Part shown: positions 42,160 to 54,884 of the stretch, piece by piece
Layout: each line of letters opens with the position of its first letter
Numbering within the stretch: position 1 is the first letter of the stretch
DNA from: Daedaleopsis sinensis
Lineage: Eukaryota > Basidiomycota > Agaricomycetes > Polyporales > Polyporaceae
Direction: 5' to 3'
Assembly: GCA_033807695.1 (NCBI GenBank)
Contig: CM066308.1
Location: forward strand, 3,224,001-3,288,000
DNA: 64,000 nt
The notes under the pieces: model-generated
Told to the model about the DNA's origin: nothing
Database searches by the model: none
What the model saw: only the letters and a program-made list of their open reading frames with translations
Made by a program: the position numbers and the translations under genes

Positions 42160-45100
42160 TCACGCAACGGGCACGGTTCTGCCGAGGACCTCGACGAGAC
42201 GATCTCTCACCGACTCCTGGCTTCCTGCTCCATCCGTCGAGGAGAGCTCCCAGGCTAGAAACTTGCGGCAGACCTCTTCTGCTTCCTCCAGCTCGTGGCG
42301 CTCCTTCTCCGTCATGTCTTCGTCCAGGAGCTGGCAGACCTCGTGTCGGGCTAGAAGCTCGCTTTGTAAACCCCCGCAATGCAAATAAGCTCGACTGGTC
42401 GGCGACGTGTGTACAGGCGGGCCTACCTGACATACTGCGCGCGAGAAGTGACTCGCTTAGACACCCCAAACAGCTCGGCACATGCTATTGCGTGAGAGTG
42501 GAGAGAGTAACCGTGTGCAACTCTAAAATATGCGAGCCACGTTTGAGCAGGGCTGGACCGTGATGACGACGAGCCACGTACTTGTAGAGGTAAGTAATTC
42601 TGTCTCCTGACGTGATGCGCACCCTGCTTTTGTCCTCGTCCCCGTCGTCAGAATCGTTGTCGTCCGTCGGGTTGATAGAGCTCTCATGGGAACCGGAGGC
42701 GAGGAGCACTTGCATGTGCACGAAGGTGGTAGGCAATTTATAGGGACTCAGCAAGTCGTCCTGAAACACGTCGTGGAAGTGTGTGGTCGCGATGACTTTA
42801 GGACAAGATGCGCCCCGCCCCAATAAGTGCTTCAGCACCCCGCAAAACAGCCCCGCACCGTCTGAACAGGAGCAAAGAAGTGAGATACGGACAGGCGACG
42901 CGAGATGAGGGACACGCAAACCTGTAGGAAGAGTTCCTTTGCCAAACTCGTCCAAGAGAATCAAAGAGCGGGAAGTTGCATTCCGCAAAGAGAGAGAAAC
43001 CTGGTTCAGGTCGATCATGAATGCGGATTGGACCTGCGCCACCAGTTATACATTATACAACGAGAAGAGGGCGCGGGATAGTTACCCGTGAAACGGATTC
43101 TCGTGTTTGTATACGAGTGAAGACTTGAAAACGGTCACCTTGGGTGGACACCGAGTTATGGCCCACTCACTCTTGTCTACGATGCCGAGGGTCGCAGATT
43201 CCGCAGGCACGAAACTATCAGATAGGGTCAGGGTGTGTTGGTTCTGTCCTTGACTGGGGAACTTGCCATCCTATCTGCGCCCTACGTCAGAACGACCAAG
43301 CAGTATGTGTGATCAAGGCATACCTGTGCCATGTACTGAATGATAGCGATCTGAGGGCGGATCAGGGATTACACTTGAATACAGAACGTAACAAACAATA
43401 CCGACTTGTTTGAGGTACACACTCTGCTCCCCGTAAGATTACGATCAGCGAACATAATGTAGTAGATCCTGCATAGGCAGGCTTCACCTTGCCACAAGCA
43501 TTTGCTCCTGTGCAGACCATGACGCTATTCTTGACACGGCGACCATTATTGTCTTCCTCCTCCTCGTTGTCGTCATTATCTCGTTCGACGGCGACTCCAA
43601 TGCCAGCGCCGCCGATGATAAACGCATCGTTAGGTACAAACGTATCAACGACAAGTTCCTGGAGCGGATGTCTCTCGGAAGCAATGGAATGTGAGTTGGG
43701 CGAATACGTATTATTGGTTTTAAGAATCCGCGTACCGCCCTTGCTTAATGTCTATGACATTTTCTTCAGTTATGCATGGTCGCCGATAATCATTTGAGCG
43801 CGCCGCTGATGCAAAGGAGATGAGGCAGTCCAATTCGGCACAGACGTCGCAAATATGGCCGATTGTTTGGTCGTAGACCAGGATCTTCTCTTGCAAGACT
43901 TGCATAATCTCGATTTCACGGTCTGGGGCAATGTTCACGACAAATGAGAAATCGCTAATTGAACGCGACGCTTACCAACAATGGCCGGGTGTAGGTCTCC
44001 GATGTGTATGTCCATGTCTGCATGCACAAAATGAGCGCTAGTTAGACTTAGGCGTGTAGCAATTTACCATGCATCTCTTGGGATTTGAAGTAGACGTGGG
44101 AGCTAACGCGTAAGGTCAACGTCAACAACGTTACCAATGCCTGTGTTACTAGAGATCTACTCACTCTGAAGAGAACTGAGCTTTCGAATCAGCGTACGAG
44201 TGCAGAACTGTAACTGAAAATGGACTTACCTGGAAACTCCAACCTTCCAAAACCGTGATTCCAGCCTCTGTTTTCCACTCATCCTTCATAGGCACGCACA
44301 CGAGGAACCCTGACACATAGTCACAGTCATAAGTGCATTGAATGATGGGGGTGACTTTGGCTTTTAGTACCCAGTTGGGGAAAATACACGACGTTCAGGG
44401 AAGTCGTGTAATCCGAAGGCACGTTTCGCGAGACTTGTTCTGCAACTTTTGACTGAGAGACGTCAGTAGTGCCCCGCACGATCACACTGATTTCTTACTA
44501 GTACGGAGTCTATGCCGTTATAAATATGTTTCAATTTGTCGAGCTCGTCGTCGACATGTGGCCGAACGCATAGTCGACCCGTGTTCGTGCTCTCTTCCCA
44601 GTCGACCTGGACCGACGCAGGTGTGTGAGTGCCCATCTTGTGCACGATTATTCCTGACAGCATCATTACCGTCTCGTTGACCATGTTGCCGATCTCCCGC
44701 AGCGTCGCGACATCCAGAGCGGATAGTAGCTGCGGGTGGGTTTAGCCCTAGTCCGTCGCGAGCATCTACTTTCCACTCACCCGCCTGACGATATCCACAG
44801 CACCAGCTTGGCTGAGCTCTGAAAGCGCATCGCGCAGCAGCAGCGCATGGAAGGCAAACTGGGACCATCGTCAAATCAAACAAGCAGCGACTGCTCGAAA
44901 GAAGGGAACCTTGACGAGTCCCTGCCAGTCCGACACCTTGGCCCTTCCGCTCTTCATCGCGACGATGATCCGCGGGACGTTCTTCGTGCCATTGAGGTGG
45001 CTGTGCATCGCGTTCTGCGTCACGAGGTTCTCCGGACGCGTGAAGCACTGCACCGCGTCGTGCCGCGCGCCGATGACGGCCAGCGACATCGACGGCCGCA

Positions 45101-46348
45101 GGAACCACTCGCGCATGAGCGCGCGCCCGAGCGTCGTCTTCGTGTTGTTCAGGATGCCGAAGAGCGAGAGGCCCTCCTTGGTCTTGTCGGAGTGGATGGA
45201 CGCGTGGTTCTCGTCCTCGAAGATCTGCAGCGAGAAGAGCGCGTCCGCGTTGATCTGCATCGCGTCGAGGAGCAGGAGGGGCTCGATGTTGCGGACCTCG
45301 AGCCCGCCGACGCCCTCGTCCTCGAGCTCGGAGACCGCGCGCGCACGCGCAAGGTAGTCGAGCAACGCCCCGATCGATCCAAGCTACGAGAGGTCCGTGT
45401 CATCGACTCGTGGGATGCATGTGCACGAAGAGGGGGCTCAACGTACGCATAGAGGCGAACTCTCGACGGACGCGAAGTTGGCGAGTCGCACCGAAGCATT
45501 CCATTTTTGTAGGGTCGGGTCACCGCCCATTTCCCTCTGCCTCCGCATGAAGTCGTACGCGTTTCTCGGCTCGGATCCTGAGCCCGCGTCAGAGGCACCA
45601 TCGTAGCCCGTGTGCGTGGTTGGAAGCTCCGAGAGGAGCCGGAGTGAAAGGAGGCGATCTCGACCCTTCACGGGTATGAAGTCTTTGTGGGGTCGCACTT
45701 GAAATGTTCCTCCTGAGCCATCCACTGAGGACAGATGAGTAAATGCGCACCATCACGACCTGTGGAAACATCGTACCGTGATCGCTAAGTACGTCCATGA
45801 ATGTATCATCCGCTTTTGAGCTCGTCAGCACGATATCTGGACTCGCTTGCTCGAGAACTGCATATCTATGTTAGTACCAGCCTCAAGGGGTGTAGAAAGC
45901 GCGCATATACTCACGAGCCTTGGTCAAGTCAAAGTGCTGGTTCTCCGGGGTGTCCTCGAACACGTAGACGGTAAATTTGACAGGGTCATAATATGCACAT
46001 GCTACGCGACCACTGTGCAAAACATGGGTGTTATAGCGCATATAATCATTGCTTCACGTACAATTGGCAAGTTGCTGCCAAACAAATCTGCGGTACGGAT
46101 GGATTCATGCGATGCACCCAGGCAGATGGATTGAAGAGACATACTTTCTCTTTCGCACCACTGGATGAAGAGTCATCATCAACTTGCTCTTCCTCCTCCT
46201 CCTCCGGTTGCGCACTGGGACTGCCCCATCGAACCCTCTTGCGAGGATGGGTGTCTTCAGTTCCACTGGTTTCTTCCGTCACGTCTGCATCGTTCACTGA
46301 ATCGCGAGTGGAGATGGGACGACGCTTAGACTGTCTGCCTCTACGCAT
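42160..46348 (-). CDS. MSH5: MutS homologue MSH5 (meiotic)
   Basis: MSH5 pairs with MSH4 as a clamp on meiotic recombination intermediates and promotes crossovers. The start at 46348 reads MRRGRQSKRRPISTRDSVND, followed by an acidic Ser-rich head. Then come VLTSSKADDTFMDVLSDHG, the lever/connector region IQINADALFSLQIFEDENHA and LSLFGILNNTKTTLGRALMR (core MutS motif), and PHVDDELDKLKHIYNGIDSV. The Walker A site TGANACGK is at about 43493-43520, and Walker B is in SLILLDEFGKGTLPT. After KVIATTHFHDVF the C-terminal end reads CAELFGVSKRVTSRAQYV and LLDEDMTEKERHELEEAEEV, CRKFLAWEL, stopping at 42160-42162. There are many introns, and I did not fix all borders. Motifs for mismatch recognition (MutS domain I) are absent, as expected for MSH5. 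Confidence 0.9.
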
Positions 46349-46580
46349 AATGCTGGCGTGAAAGTGCAGATCAAGAGGAACAGCAACAAATGAAGAGACG
46401 CAGAGAAGACATCAGGGGAACAGAAATGCGACGCGTGCCCGAGCCCAGAAGCATCGGTCACGTGGCCGTGTCAATGCCATACGGTCAGTGCTCGTCGCTC
46501 GACGATCGCCCGCCCATCGGGTCCAATTGAGTGGTGCAACTAGTATCATTGTAGCATACAATCCAGGGAGAGGTACCGTA

Positions 46581-47979
46581 TTACTTTTTGACCGAGAGCA
46601 GATCCTTCGCGTCGTCCGCCACTAGAAGACACGTCGTCAGCAGCGTGGCAGCACATTTCCCAGCGCGCGCGACGCACCATTGAGCAGCAGGCTCTGCGAG
46701 TCCAGCATCACACGGTTATCGGACGCAGCCAGCAGCGTGGCGATATCGCGCGCCGCCTCGAGCCTCCGGAGCTGCAGGAAACCCTTGTTCTGGCGCACGG
46801 CGTCGCCAATGAGCTCGGCGCTGCGCGCCTCACCCTGCGCCCGCACGATGATGGACTGCACGGAGGGACGTCAGTGGGGACTGCGCACGCACGGGGGCCG
46901 CGATAGGGCGGCGTACCTGCTTCTCCTGGATGGCCTGATCGACGAGGAAGGCAGCGCGGAACGCGGTTTGTTGGGCGACCTGGCAGGGGCAACGTAATAA
47001 GGGGCGAGTGTGCGGCGGGGCGAGACGGGTGACTGACCTGCTTGGCCTCGACAGCGTGGGTGAACTCGGGCGAGAAGGCGACATGCGTGATCGAGACGTC
47101 GTCAAGCACGATGTTAAAGCGTAGCGCGCGCCGCGTCAGGTTTTCGCGGACCAGCCTTGACACCTACATGGGGCCACGGAGCGCGGTTGAGCCTCGAGGA
47201 GGTGTGCACGAACGGCTAATACGGCTGTTACGCACCTGCTCACGCTGCGTGATGATTTGGCTCGCGTTGAATTGCGCGACTACGCTCTTGAGGACCTCGT
47301 TGACGATGGACGGCAATACACGCTCATCGTAATCGGTACCCAGCTCCCGGTAGATTGTGGGTAGGGCGGAGATATTCGGGCGGGATAGGACACGGCACGT
47401 AATGTTGACCATTTGCAAGTCTGGTAAACGGACCGCCCAGTAGTGAGCTGGATAGTCGAGCGAAGGTGTTACTTGAACACGCACCCTTGGTGCCCGTGAG
47501 GGAGGCAATATTCCGAGGCTTTGCACGAATGTCATAGACAATTGGTGTCTCAAACCAAGGAATCTACACAGGCAAAAACGTGTCAGAGAACCGTATCGCT
47601 GAGTTGTATATTGTCACTTGCCATAATGTGGGTCCCTTCTGGGTAGACTTCCTCCTTAATACCGTTCAACCTGAAGACAGCGATGAACTACGTGAAGGTT
47701 CAGGTGCTAGTACGCTCACTCACCTTGTATATTTGATTGCACGGTGACCACCATCGACTGCAAACATCCCGCATGCATCCATTAGAGCTCCGTGAAACAC
47801 AAACGGAGCTGCGTACCGTTGAACAGACTGGCATTCAACGCCAAACCGCCTCCCAACAGAGCCAACGCCAGCCCCGACCCGGTGAAGAAGCCTCTGCCCG
47901 GCATGCGCGGGCCACCACCGCTTGCAGATGCACGCTGCAGCTGCTGGAAAAGCTTCCTGATGTTGTCCTGAGGGTTCAT
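46581..47979 (-). CDS. PHB2: Prohibitin-2
   Basis: PHB2 forms ring complexes with PHB1 in the inner mitochondrial membrane, acting as scaffold and protease regulator. The start at 47979 reads [21 protein letters not shown] membrane segment, [20 protein letters not shown], follows, then [48 protein letters not shown] and SLTGTK. The SPFH domain core has [20 protein letters not shown] and [20 protein letters not shown]. The helical tail includes [40 protein letters not shown] and [13 protein letters not shown]. The final intron (GTGCGT ... TTCTAG) leads to [13 protein letters not shown] and the stop at 46581-46583. Eight or so introns. Order and length match the family. Confidence 0.92.
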
Positions 47980-48247
47980 CGTGAAGTCGGAGGTCGAGCC
48001 GCAAGATGGCGGCCGTGCAGAACGAGCTGGACGGCACTGACGACAACGGACGGCTAGGCACGGCGGCTCCGGCAAAAGCCGGGGGTGCCTTCGTGACATT
48101 TCGACAAGGCCCCGGCCGCTGGCCTTCTTCAAACCTTCTCTCATACTCTGCTCATTTCCAACGCGACGCATCTGGAGAGTCGAGCAGTCCCCCCATCTCT
48201 GGACCCGGTGTTAGAGTCGTGCGCTAGAACCCCAGGCTTCCACAGAT

Positions 48248-49560
48248 ATGTCCATAACGTTTGTTGGCAATCAAGAGCTGGCCAATTTCGTACGCAACGT
48301 CCTCAGGCCTAAGAGTCGCCTACGGAGTCGTCATTGGAAGCTAATCTTGCACTTCATATCATGTAGCTTGGCTGGATATCCATAGCCTGCTGGTGAGAGC
48401 GTTCGATACCCGGCTGCAAACCACACTCTGATTAATTGCTTCCTCCCTGACAGGCTGGTCGTGTACTCGCCCCAGATCTTTGAGAACTACCAGCTGCAGT
48501 CGGGCGAAGGGCTCAGCGTGAGCTTCGTGGTGATATGGCTGGTCGGGGACCTGTGCAATCTCAGCGGCGCCGTTCTCGCCGGCCTGCTGCCCACGATCGT
48601 CATCCTCGGTACATACGTGAGCCACGAATCGCCCCGGTACGTCAATGCCATCCCGCTGAAACGCCCCGCACCACGCGCAGTACTCCGTGTGTGACGCCAC
48701 ACTGCTCGCGCAAATATACTACTACCGCTGGAAGCGGGCACGACGCAGCGTACCGCTCCTCGTCGCCGAAGACCCGAGGCTCTCCGGGCTCTACGACGAA
48801 GCAAGCCCGCTCCTGCCCGGGGAGGGGCCCGCAGCAGAGCCGTCCCCGAAAGTGAAGCAGGCGTGGGGGGAGACCCTGAAGTTCGCGATCGCGCTTCTCT
48901 TTGTTTTTGCAGTCGGCGTCGCCGCGTGGGCCGTGGACAGGCACGTTCATGGAAACGTCCCTCGGTCGAAGCCAGAGGAGGCCATAGAGTGGCGAAGTCA
49001 AATCCTGGGCTGGGTCAGTGCGGCGCTGTTCCGTGAGTGCGTGTCGTGTCTCGAGGTGCGATGAGCTCACGCCGGTCGCAAAGTCGGGTCACGGATTCCG
49101 CAGATAGGTGCGTGGCTGGTTTTCATTTGGGGATAGGGCAGAGGGATTGAACGGTCTGGACGCACAGTCAAGAATTTGAGCACAAGATGCGAGGGGCTCT
49201 CGCCGTTCCTCTTTGTCTATTCCATCTCCGGAAACACGACATACACGCTTTCGATACTGGCGTCGTCTCTCGAGATCAAGCATCTCGCGGTGAACGCGCC
49301 GTGGATTGCCGGTGCGTGTGTCTCCGCGCGTTTGGTTCAGAAACACAAGGCTGATCAGGGGACAACGTTTCATTCCATGCGATGTGCAATCTTGTTAGGG
49401 AGCGCCCTCACGGTCTTCCTTGATCTTTTTGTAAGCCTCAGCTTGTTTTGTGTGGTCTCAACTGGTTGACGTATGTCGTCGGCTAGGTGCTTTATCAATT
49501 CTTTCACTTCGGACAGGAAGACAAGAGACGTGCTCGGATGAGAGAGCGATCAGACTAGAT
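48248..49560 (+). CDS. PQ-loop vacuolar/lysosomal amino-acid transporter (YPQ-like)
   Basis: A seven-helix transporter of the PQ-loop (SWEET-like) family. Yeast Ypq1-3 export basic amino acids from the vacuole. The ATG at 48248 gives MSITFVGNQELANF, then by splicing LGWISIACWLVVYSPQIFEN with the first PQ motif. YQLQSGEGLSVSFVVIWLVG and DLCNLSGAVLAGLLPTIVIL follow. A cytosolic loop is rich in charged residues (ASPLLPGEGPAAEPSPKVKQ). The second PQ motif, GSRIPQIVKNLSTRCEGLSP, is assembled from a small exon at about 49080-49105. FLFVYSISGNTTYTLSILAS follows, then a tail ARMRERSD and the stop at 49558-49560. The last exons are short, with introns at 49314-49395 and about 49432-49488. Confidence 0.85.
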
Positions 49561-50767
49561 AGGCGAATTACAGGCATGGATGTTCAATCAATGTGCGGCC
49601 GTACACAGACACACATAACAAGATCCCCATCGGGTCGATGGGGTATGTTTTTCTCCGGGTGGTTGGGGTCCTCGCCGGGGGCGGATGGTTTGAACGGTAT
49701 GTGACATGTTTCAGTTGTGAAAGAGATGTTCAGCTTGCACCAATCGGTCGAAGTAGAAGAGTCGAGGCAAGCAGGAACTTGAAGACGCTTCGCACGATTT
49801 TGTGCAGTCGGAGATCTCGCTCTCATGACATGTCGCTTCGCCTTCTGTTCCTAGTCGAGCGATGTGCATGAAATTAGTTTTCAGATATTCTGACGTCGCG
49901 ACAATCTACAACGTGCAGCCCCGACGGTAGCTGCGTTCGAAACGTGGCAGGTTGAGAGTGGACAAGTGTGCGTAAAGGGGATTGCCGGGGCGCGGGAGGG
50001 CTAGCGTCGCGGGATGAGTAAACGTAACCGGAGTTCGTGACTAGCCTCGAGGATGGGGAGCTCTGAATGTTGTAGATGAGCAGTCGGATAGAGTGCAATG
50101 GAGAGCTCGGGGTCGGTGTCTGGTTCTGATGGAGGAGTGGCCGATAAGGGGGGATTCGAGAGGCGGAGGGCGAAGGAGGACCGTGCGAGGGGGAAGGATG
50201 GGCGTCGCGAGCGTCCGTGGACGGAGTAGGCTCGCGTCCTGGCCTCGTTCCCTCCCTCGTGTTGCGGGCTGCTATTCGACGTCCCACGTTGCAGGTCAGC
50301 CCGCGGTCACCTCCTCCTCTTCTCTATCGCCCTACCGCTCGCCCAGGCATGCACCCAGCCTCGTGTTTCCTCCATCATCCTCTCCCCGGAAATCTCTTTA
50401 TCAATGTCAGATCCCATCCCTCTCTTATTTTCTCCTTGTCCGCCCCGAGCCCCGCCCACTCTCCCCGCCCAGGTGCGCACTCCCTCCTCTGCCCCCCACC
50501 AAACACCGGCCGAACGCCTTGTTGTTTCAGCTCTCTCCGACTCGCGCCCGCACGCGCCCACACCCACCTCTGCGCCGTTGCACCGTCCTCGTGTTTCGGC
50601 CCCGCCAAATCCCCCATTCCGCCCAAACAAGCTAGCTACCACCTGCCGCGTCCGTGGCGTTGGCCTCTGTGCAACAAGTTTTGGAAACGGACCGGTTGTC
50701 CTCGGAGCTTGCATCCGCCGCGCAAAGGCTCGCGACCCCGATTGGCAGCTCTCCCGGGAGGTATATC
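49561..50767. other. Intergenic and C/T-rich leader of the next F-box gene
   Basis: The first half has no supported gene. From about 50290 to 50650 the plus strand is strongly pyrimidine-rich (long CTCCC/TCTCC tracts). This is typical of basidiomycete promoters and 5' leaders. ATGs within this stretch (about 50347 and 50406) are out of frame with the F-box gene. Confidence 0.45.
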
Positions 50768-52842
50768 ATGCACCGCACACCGCTCCTCCAGCCCACCCCC
50801 CGCCTCCACCCGTCCGCCATGGCGTACTCTACCCTCGAGCAGCCCCGCGCGCCCACAACCATGTCCTGGACATCCGAGTTCTCTGAGCCACCTCCGTACG
50901 ACAGTTTCTGCGACACCGCTACCCTCATGGCCGCCGCATACTCGGACAAGCCCTCGACTCGCGCTCGCGCGCCAGATCCGACGCCACAGTCTGCAAACTT
51001 TTCTCGCGCACCTGCTGCATGGATGTCCAGTCCCCGGAGATCTGCCGCGCCGAATCTGTCGATCCCCTACTTACGGGAGGCAATACACTCGCTCGAGTCC
51101 AAGATGGCGTCGCTGCTGAGCGAGCGGGACATTCTGGAGTCACGGTTGGAACAAGCGGTTCGTATGCAATCTCCTGTTCTGCGACTTCCAAATGATCTCC
51201 TCGCGTCCATCTTCTCCATTGCCGTTCTGGACGGAGAAGACGAGGACTCGATATCGCTCGCGAACATCATGCTCACCTGCCAACATTGGAGGGAGGTGGC
51301 GATCAACTCCCCCATGCTCTGGACGCGTATAGCCATGGGCACACACCATTCAATGGACAGGGCGATCCTCAAACTTGACCGATCCAGGACGGCGCCACTC
51401 CACATATGTCTGGACTTTAGTCCGCGCATGGAGCACGGCACCGTCTCGACCGAGAGCATCGTTATGGCCATGGACCTCATGCGCCCCGCAATATGGCGCT
51501 GGAAGACCTTCTCTCTCATAGTGCCCAGTCGACCGCAGGCCCATGTTGCGCTCAGTAGGTGTAAGGAACAGGCGCCACAGTTAGAAGTACTATCGATCCG
51601 CGTTTCCCACTCAATGCAGGAGGACCATTATTCCAAGGCACCGCTCCCGCTCTTCGAACGGAACACGCCGCGGCTGCGGTCCTCGTCCTTCACGTCCTTC
51701 AACTTCAGCTGGGACCTCGCGCTGCTCACCAATCTCCGAGTGCTCAAGTTGGGCGGATACTGGAACGGCTTCTCCCCTTCGGTCGACGTCATCCTCAAGA
51801 CCCTGCGCGCGTGCCCACAGCTCGAAGAAATCGTCCTGCGCAATATGTCCGACGTGGACCCGGACAGCTGCAGCTCGTTCGCGTCCGAGGCCCCGGAGCA
51901 CGAAGATTACGTGCTCGCACGCGTATCGGACACGCGCGCGATCCACCTGCCCAAGCTTCGGAGGGCTTCGTTCTACTACTCCGGCAACCTGCGCACCCGC
52001 ACCATCCTCAGCCTGCTCGTGTTCCCCGCGCTGGAGCGCATCGAGCTGTGCTATCTGGACAACGTGTCGCCGATGCTCGAGGCCCTCCGCAGACAGTCCC
52101 TGACCGTCCTCCCGCTCCGCCACCTCCGGGTCGAGTCCTGCTTCTTCAACGAGCTGCGCTTCGCGCGGCTGCTCCCGCGGCTCCCCGCGCTCGCCTCCCT
52201 GGAGCTCGTCGACGTCGAGGACGTCACCTCGAACCTCATGCGGGTGAGTGACTAGCTCTTCCATCTCTCTCCGGTAACCGGCATGCGTTGACCACCGCCG
52301 CGCGTGTCCAGAACCTCGCCACGCCGCCCGTGTCGCAGACGTGGGTCTGCCCGAAGCTCACCACGCTCTCCGTCGAGGGCTGCACGTCGCTCGAGTGGGA
52401 GACGCTGCGCTCGATCGTCGAGTCCCGCCTGCCCCCGCACTCGCGCGCGTTCCCGCGCCAGCCGCTGCCCCACCAGTCGCACTCGCAGCCGACGGTCCCG
52501 ACGATCTCGACGTCCGCGTCCGCGTCGATGTCCAGCGCGAGCGCGTCCGCCCCCCAGCACCACCAGCACCAGCACCACCGCCAGGCGCTCGCATCCGCGT
52601 CCGCCGCGTCCTCCTCCGCGTCGTCGTTCGCAGCGACCGCGCACATCCTCGCGCACCAGCCGTCCGTGCCCGTGCTCTCGTCCGCGGCGCTCGCGCTCGG
52701 GCGCCCCGCGCGCCTCGAGTCCGTCGACCTCACGCGCTGCCACCAGATCAGCAAGGAGATGGTGCAGTGGCTGCGCATGTACGTCGCGGACGTCAAGTGC
52801 GAGACCGTGAAGAGCGTGTGGGGCGAGCCGTCCGTGCCATAG
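50768..52842 (+). CDS. F-box protein with coiled-coil lead
   Basis: A probable SCF adaptor. I chose the ATG at 50768 (MHRTPLLQPTPRLHPS). The ATG at 50819 (MAYSTLEQPRAPTTMSWTSE) has the stronger CCGCCATGG context and may be the true start. A helix ESKMASLLSERDILESRLEQ precedes the F-box LRLPNDLLASIFSIAVLDGE and LTCQHWREVAINSPMLWTRI, a common Agaricomycete layout. Leucine-rich segments follow, such as LLTNLRVLKLGGYW and FPALERIELCYLDN. An intron at 52243-52311 leads to the last exon, with a low-complexity Ser/Ala/His insert (STSASASMSSASASAPQHHQ), and the C-terminal CHQISKEMVQWLRMYVADVK. The stop is at 52840-52842. Confidence 0.8.
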
Positions 52843-53375
52843 CACGCGCAAGCGAAGTGCAAGTCTACGACGTCAGATACCCCCCTCTCTGAATCCTGGA
52901 GTCGCGTTCCGTGCTAGTTATGGGATAGCCCTTCGTGTTTTCCCGGTCATCGTCGTCGTCGTCGCCGCCGCCGTCGTCGCTATCGCCGTCGGGTGTAAGT
53001 TAACACAATTTGTATTTTGCTTATGGCTCTCGTGTGCTGTCCGCTGTCGCTGGTTCTGCCGAGGACGCTCCATGCAGTTATACCATACTAATGTATCTAT
53101 ATCTTTTCTCGCAAATGGAAACCGTGCCACGATCCCCTGAAGTGTGCAGCGTGCGTGTGCGTGTGCGTGCGGGCACCATATGTATGTCCATTGTCCGGCC
53201 GAATGATAGGTATAAGGAGACGTATGACGCATCGACAACGAGGACGAGCGAGCGAGCGCTACAAGCAAGGTTGGCCACACATGCTCACTTGAGTTAGCAC
53301 GCGTTTTGCAGCCCAGGGACAGGTACCATCGGCAGCCTCGCGGCTCGAGCTCACCGACACCGAACTCCTACGAAA
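52843..53375. other. Intergenic between convergent genes
   Basis: 3' flanks of the F-box and SIKE-like genes. A GTC-type trinucleotide run (CGTCGTCGTCGTCGCCGCCG) lies near 52948-52972. No gene is supported. Confidence 0.45.
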
Positions 53376-54884
53376 CTACCGGAATGTGCTCTTCTTGTAC
53401 GTGCCAAACGGCCCGACGGTCCCTGGTCGTCCGCCCAGGAGCCGCTGTTGCGTGGGCCGTGGATGGGTGGCGAACGCAGCGTCTTCAGAATTTCGGCCTT
53501 CGCCCTCGCCCTCGCCCTCGCCTTCACGCGCACTCTCCGCCTCTCCCGCGCCTTCGCCATCGTCGTGCGTCGGTTCTGGAATGGGGATCGGCGCGGTCGA
53601 CGGAACTTCATCTGTTGTCGTCTGAGGCGCGGTGGGGGTCAGTGGGCTTGGGTTGGGGCTTGGGTTGAGGATCTGGTTCGCCGTCGACGGCGCGGTGGCG
53701 TTTGCGTTTACGTTTACGTTTGCGGTCGCGGTCGCGGTCGCGGTCGCGGTCGGGTCCGCTACCGGGGCCGCTACCGGGGCTGGTTTGAGGAGCCCGTTGA
53801 CGAGTGCACGGAGCTCCTCGTTCTCGCGCTCCAGCCGGGCAAGCTCGCTTTCGCGGTCGAGGGCCCACTCGGCCACTGCAAGCCGTCGCTCAGGGTCGTC
53901 CTCTTCCTCGAGAAGGCGGTCGAGGTCGAGTACGAGTGCGGGCTCGAACTCGTCCCGTGTGCCGTCATCCCTCTCCTTGCCCTTGTCCGTTCGGCTGCCC
54001 CCTCCCTCCTCTGCCTCCTCGACGCCGGCCTCCTGTGCGGGGGTGGATGTGGAGGCGTCTGATGTCGACGAGGCCTCTCTGGATTGCTGCGAGCTCCGGC
54101 CGCCGTGCATCATGGCCTGCATGTGCGCCTGGTACGCCTCGTATACGAGGGAGTCTTCTCCGCCGAGCCGTCGGAGGACGGCGCGGAGCATGCGGCCCGC
54201 CCGCGCGAGCGACTCGGAGCGGGCGTTGCTCGCTGTGAGCTGCTCGTCGAGGGCTTCCGTTTCCCGCTGGATGATGACGCTTTCGTATTGGCGCATGAGC
54301 GTGAGCTCGCGCTGTTGCACTTCGTGCTGTCGGCAAGCGGCAGATGTTGTAGCGGAGGGCAGCGAGCGGTGCGGCAAGGGGACTCACTGCGCGCGTGCGG
54401 AACGTGGCCATGATGTTCTCCAGTGTCTGCTCGTATTCACGGATGAGGGCGCTGAGCTGGCGGTTGTCGTTGAGGAGGGTGTAATTCTCCTCGGACATGG
54501 CCGCGTTCATGCGCTCCAGCTCGGCATCGTACACCTCTGGTGGGCAAGGTGTTCATCAGGAAGCAGTATCGTGCGCGTGAGGCGAACCTTTCGGTTTGTC
54601 TAGGTTGAACCTGAGCCGCAGTCAGGCCTTGGTTTCTCGCGTGAATGAACGCAGCACGTACCGGCGTAGCACAAAGCCACTCTGCGAATGTATTGCTTGG
54701 GCCTATGCATCACATACTTGGGTCTCAGCGTCCCTCACATGCCCGCTAGGCTTTGACAAACCTTCACACCGTCCGAGAGGGCATGTATGTTTACAGCTGA
54801 CGAACGGTTCTGACTGAGCTGCTCAGACACTTCGCTGAGGAGGGTGAAGACGCGGAGAACATCAGAGTCGCCTGGTGGTTCCAT
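53376..54884 (-). CDS. SIKE/FGFR1OP2-like coiled-coil protein, probable STRIPAK subunit
   Basis: Animal SIKE and FGFR1OP2, and fungal SCI1-type proteins, are coiled-coil members of the STRIPAK phosphatase-kinase complex. STRIPAK controls septation, hyphal fusion and fruiting. The start at 54884 reads MEPPGDSDVLRVFTLLSEVS, then AQAIHSQSGFVLRRFNLDKP over two introns. The family core follows: MSEENYTLLNDNRQLSALIR with EYEQTLENIMATFRTRA, matching the animal ENRQI...ENKELR...ALELIMSKYR pattern. Exon 5 has HEVQQRELTLMRQYESVIIQ and a second coil, LAVAEWALDRESELARLERE. The C-terminal third is low-complexity (alternating Ala-Thr, then Asn-Val/Ala, then Gly-Glu repeats) and ends YKKSTFR at 53376-53378. 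The family assignment is from pattern, not search. Confidence 0.65.

Noticed and set aside
49874..50287. A minus-strand 137-residue frame upstream of the third F-box gene
   Set aside because: Pro/Ser/Arg-rich with no domain. Composition follows the pyrimidine-rich leader on the opposite strand.
50654..50767. Upstream start for the third F-box gene at 50654
   Set aside because: The codon there is GTG. The first ATGs in frame are at 50768 and 50819.
53690..53760. A separate GCGGTC hexamer satellite
   Set aside because: It lies inside the coding sequence of the SIKE-like protein, where it encodes the Ala-Thr and Asn-Val repeats.
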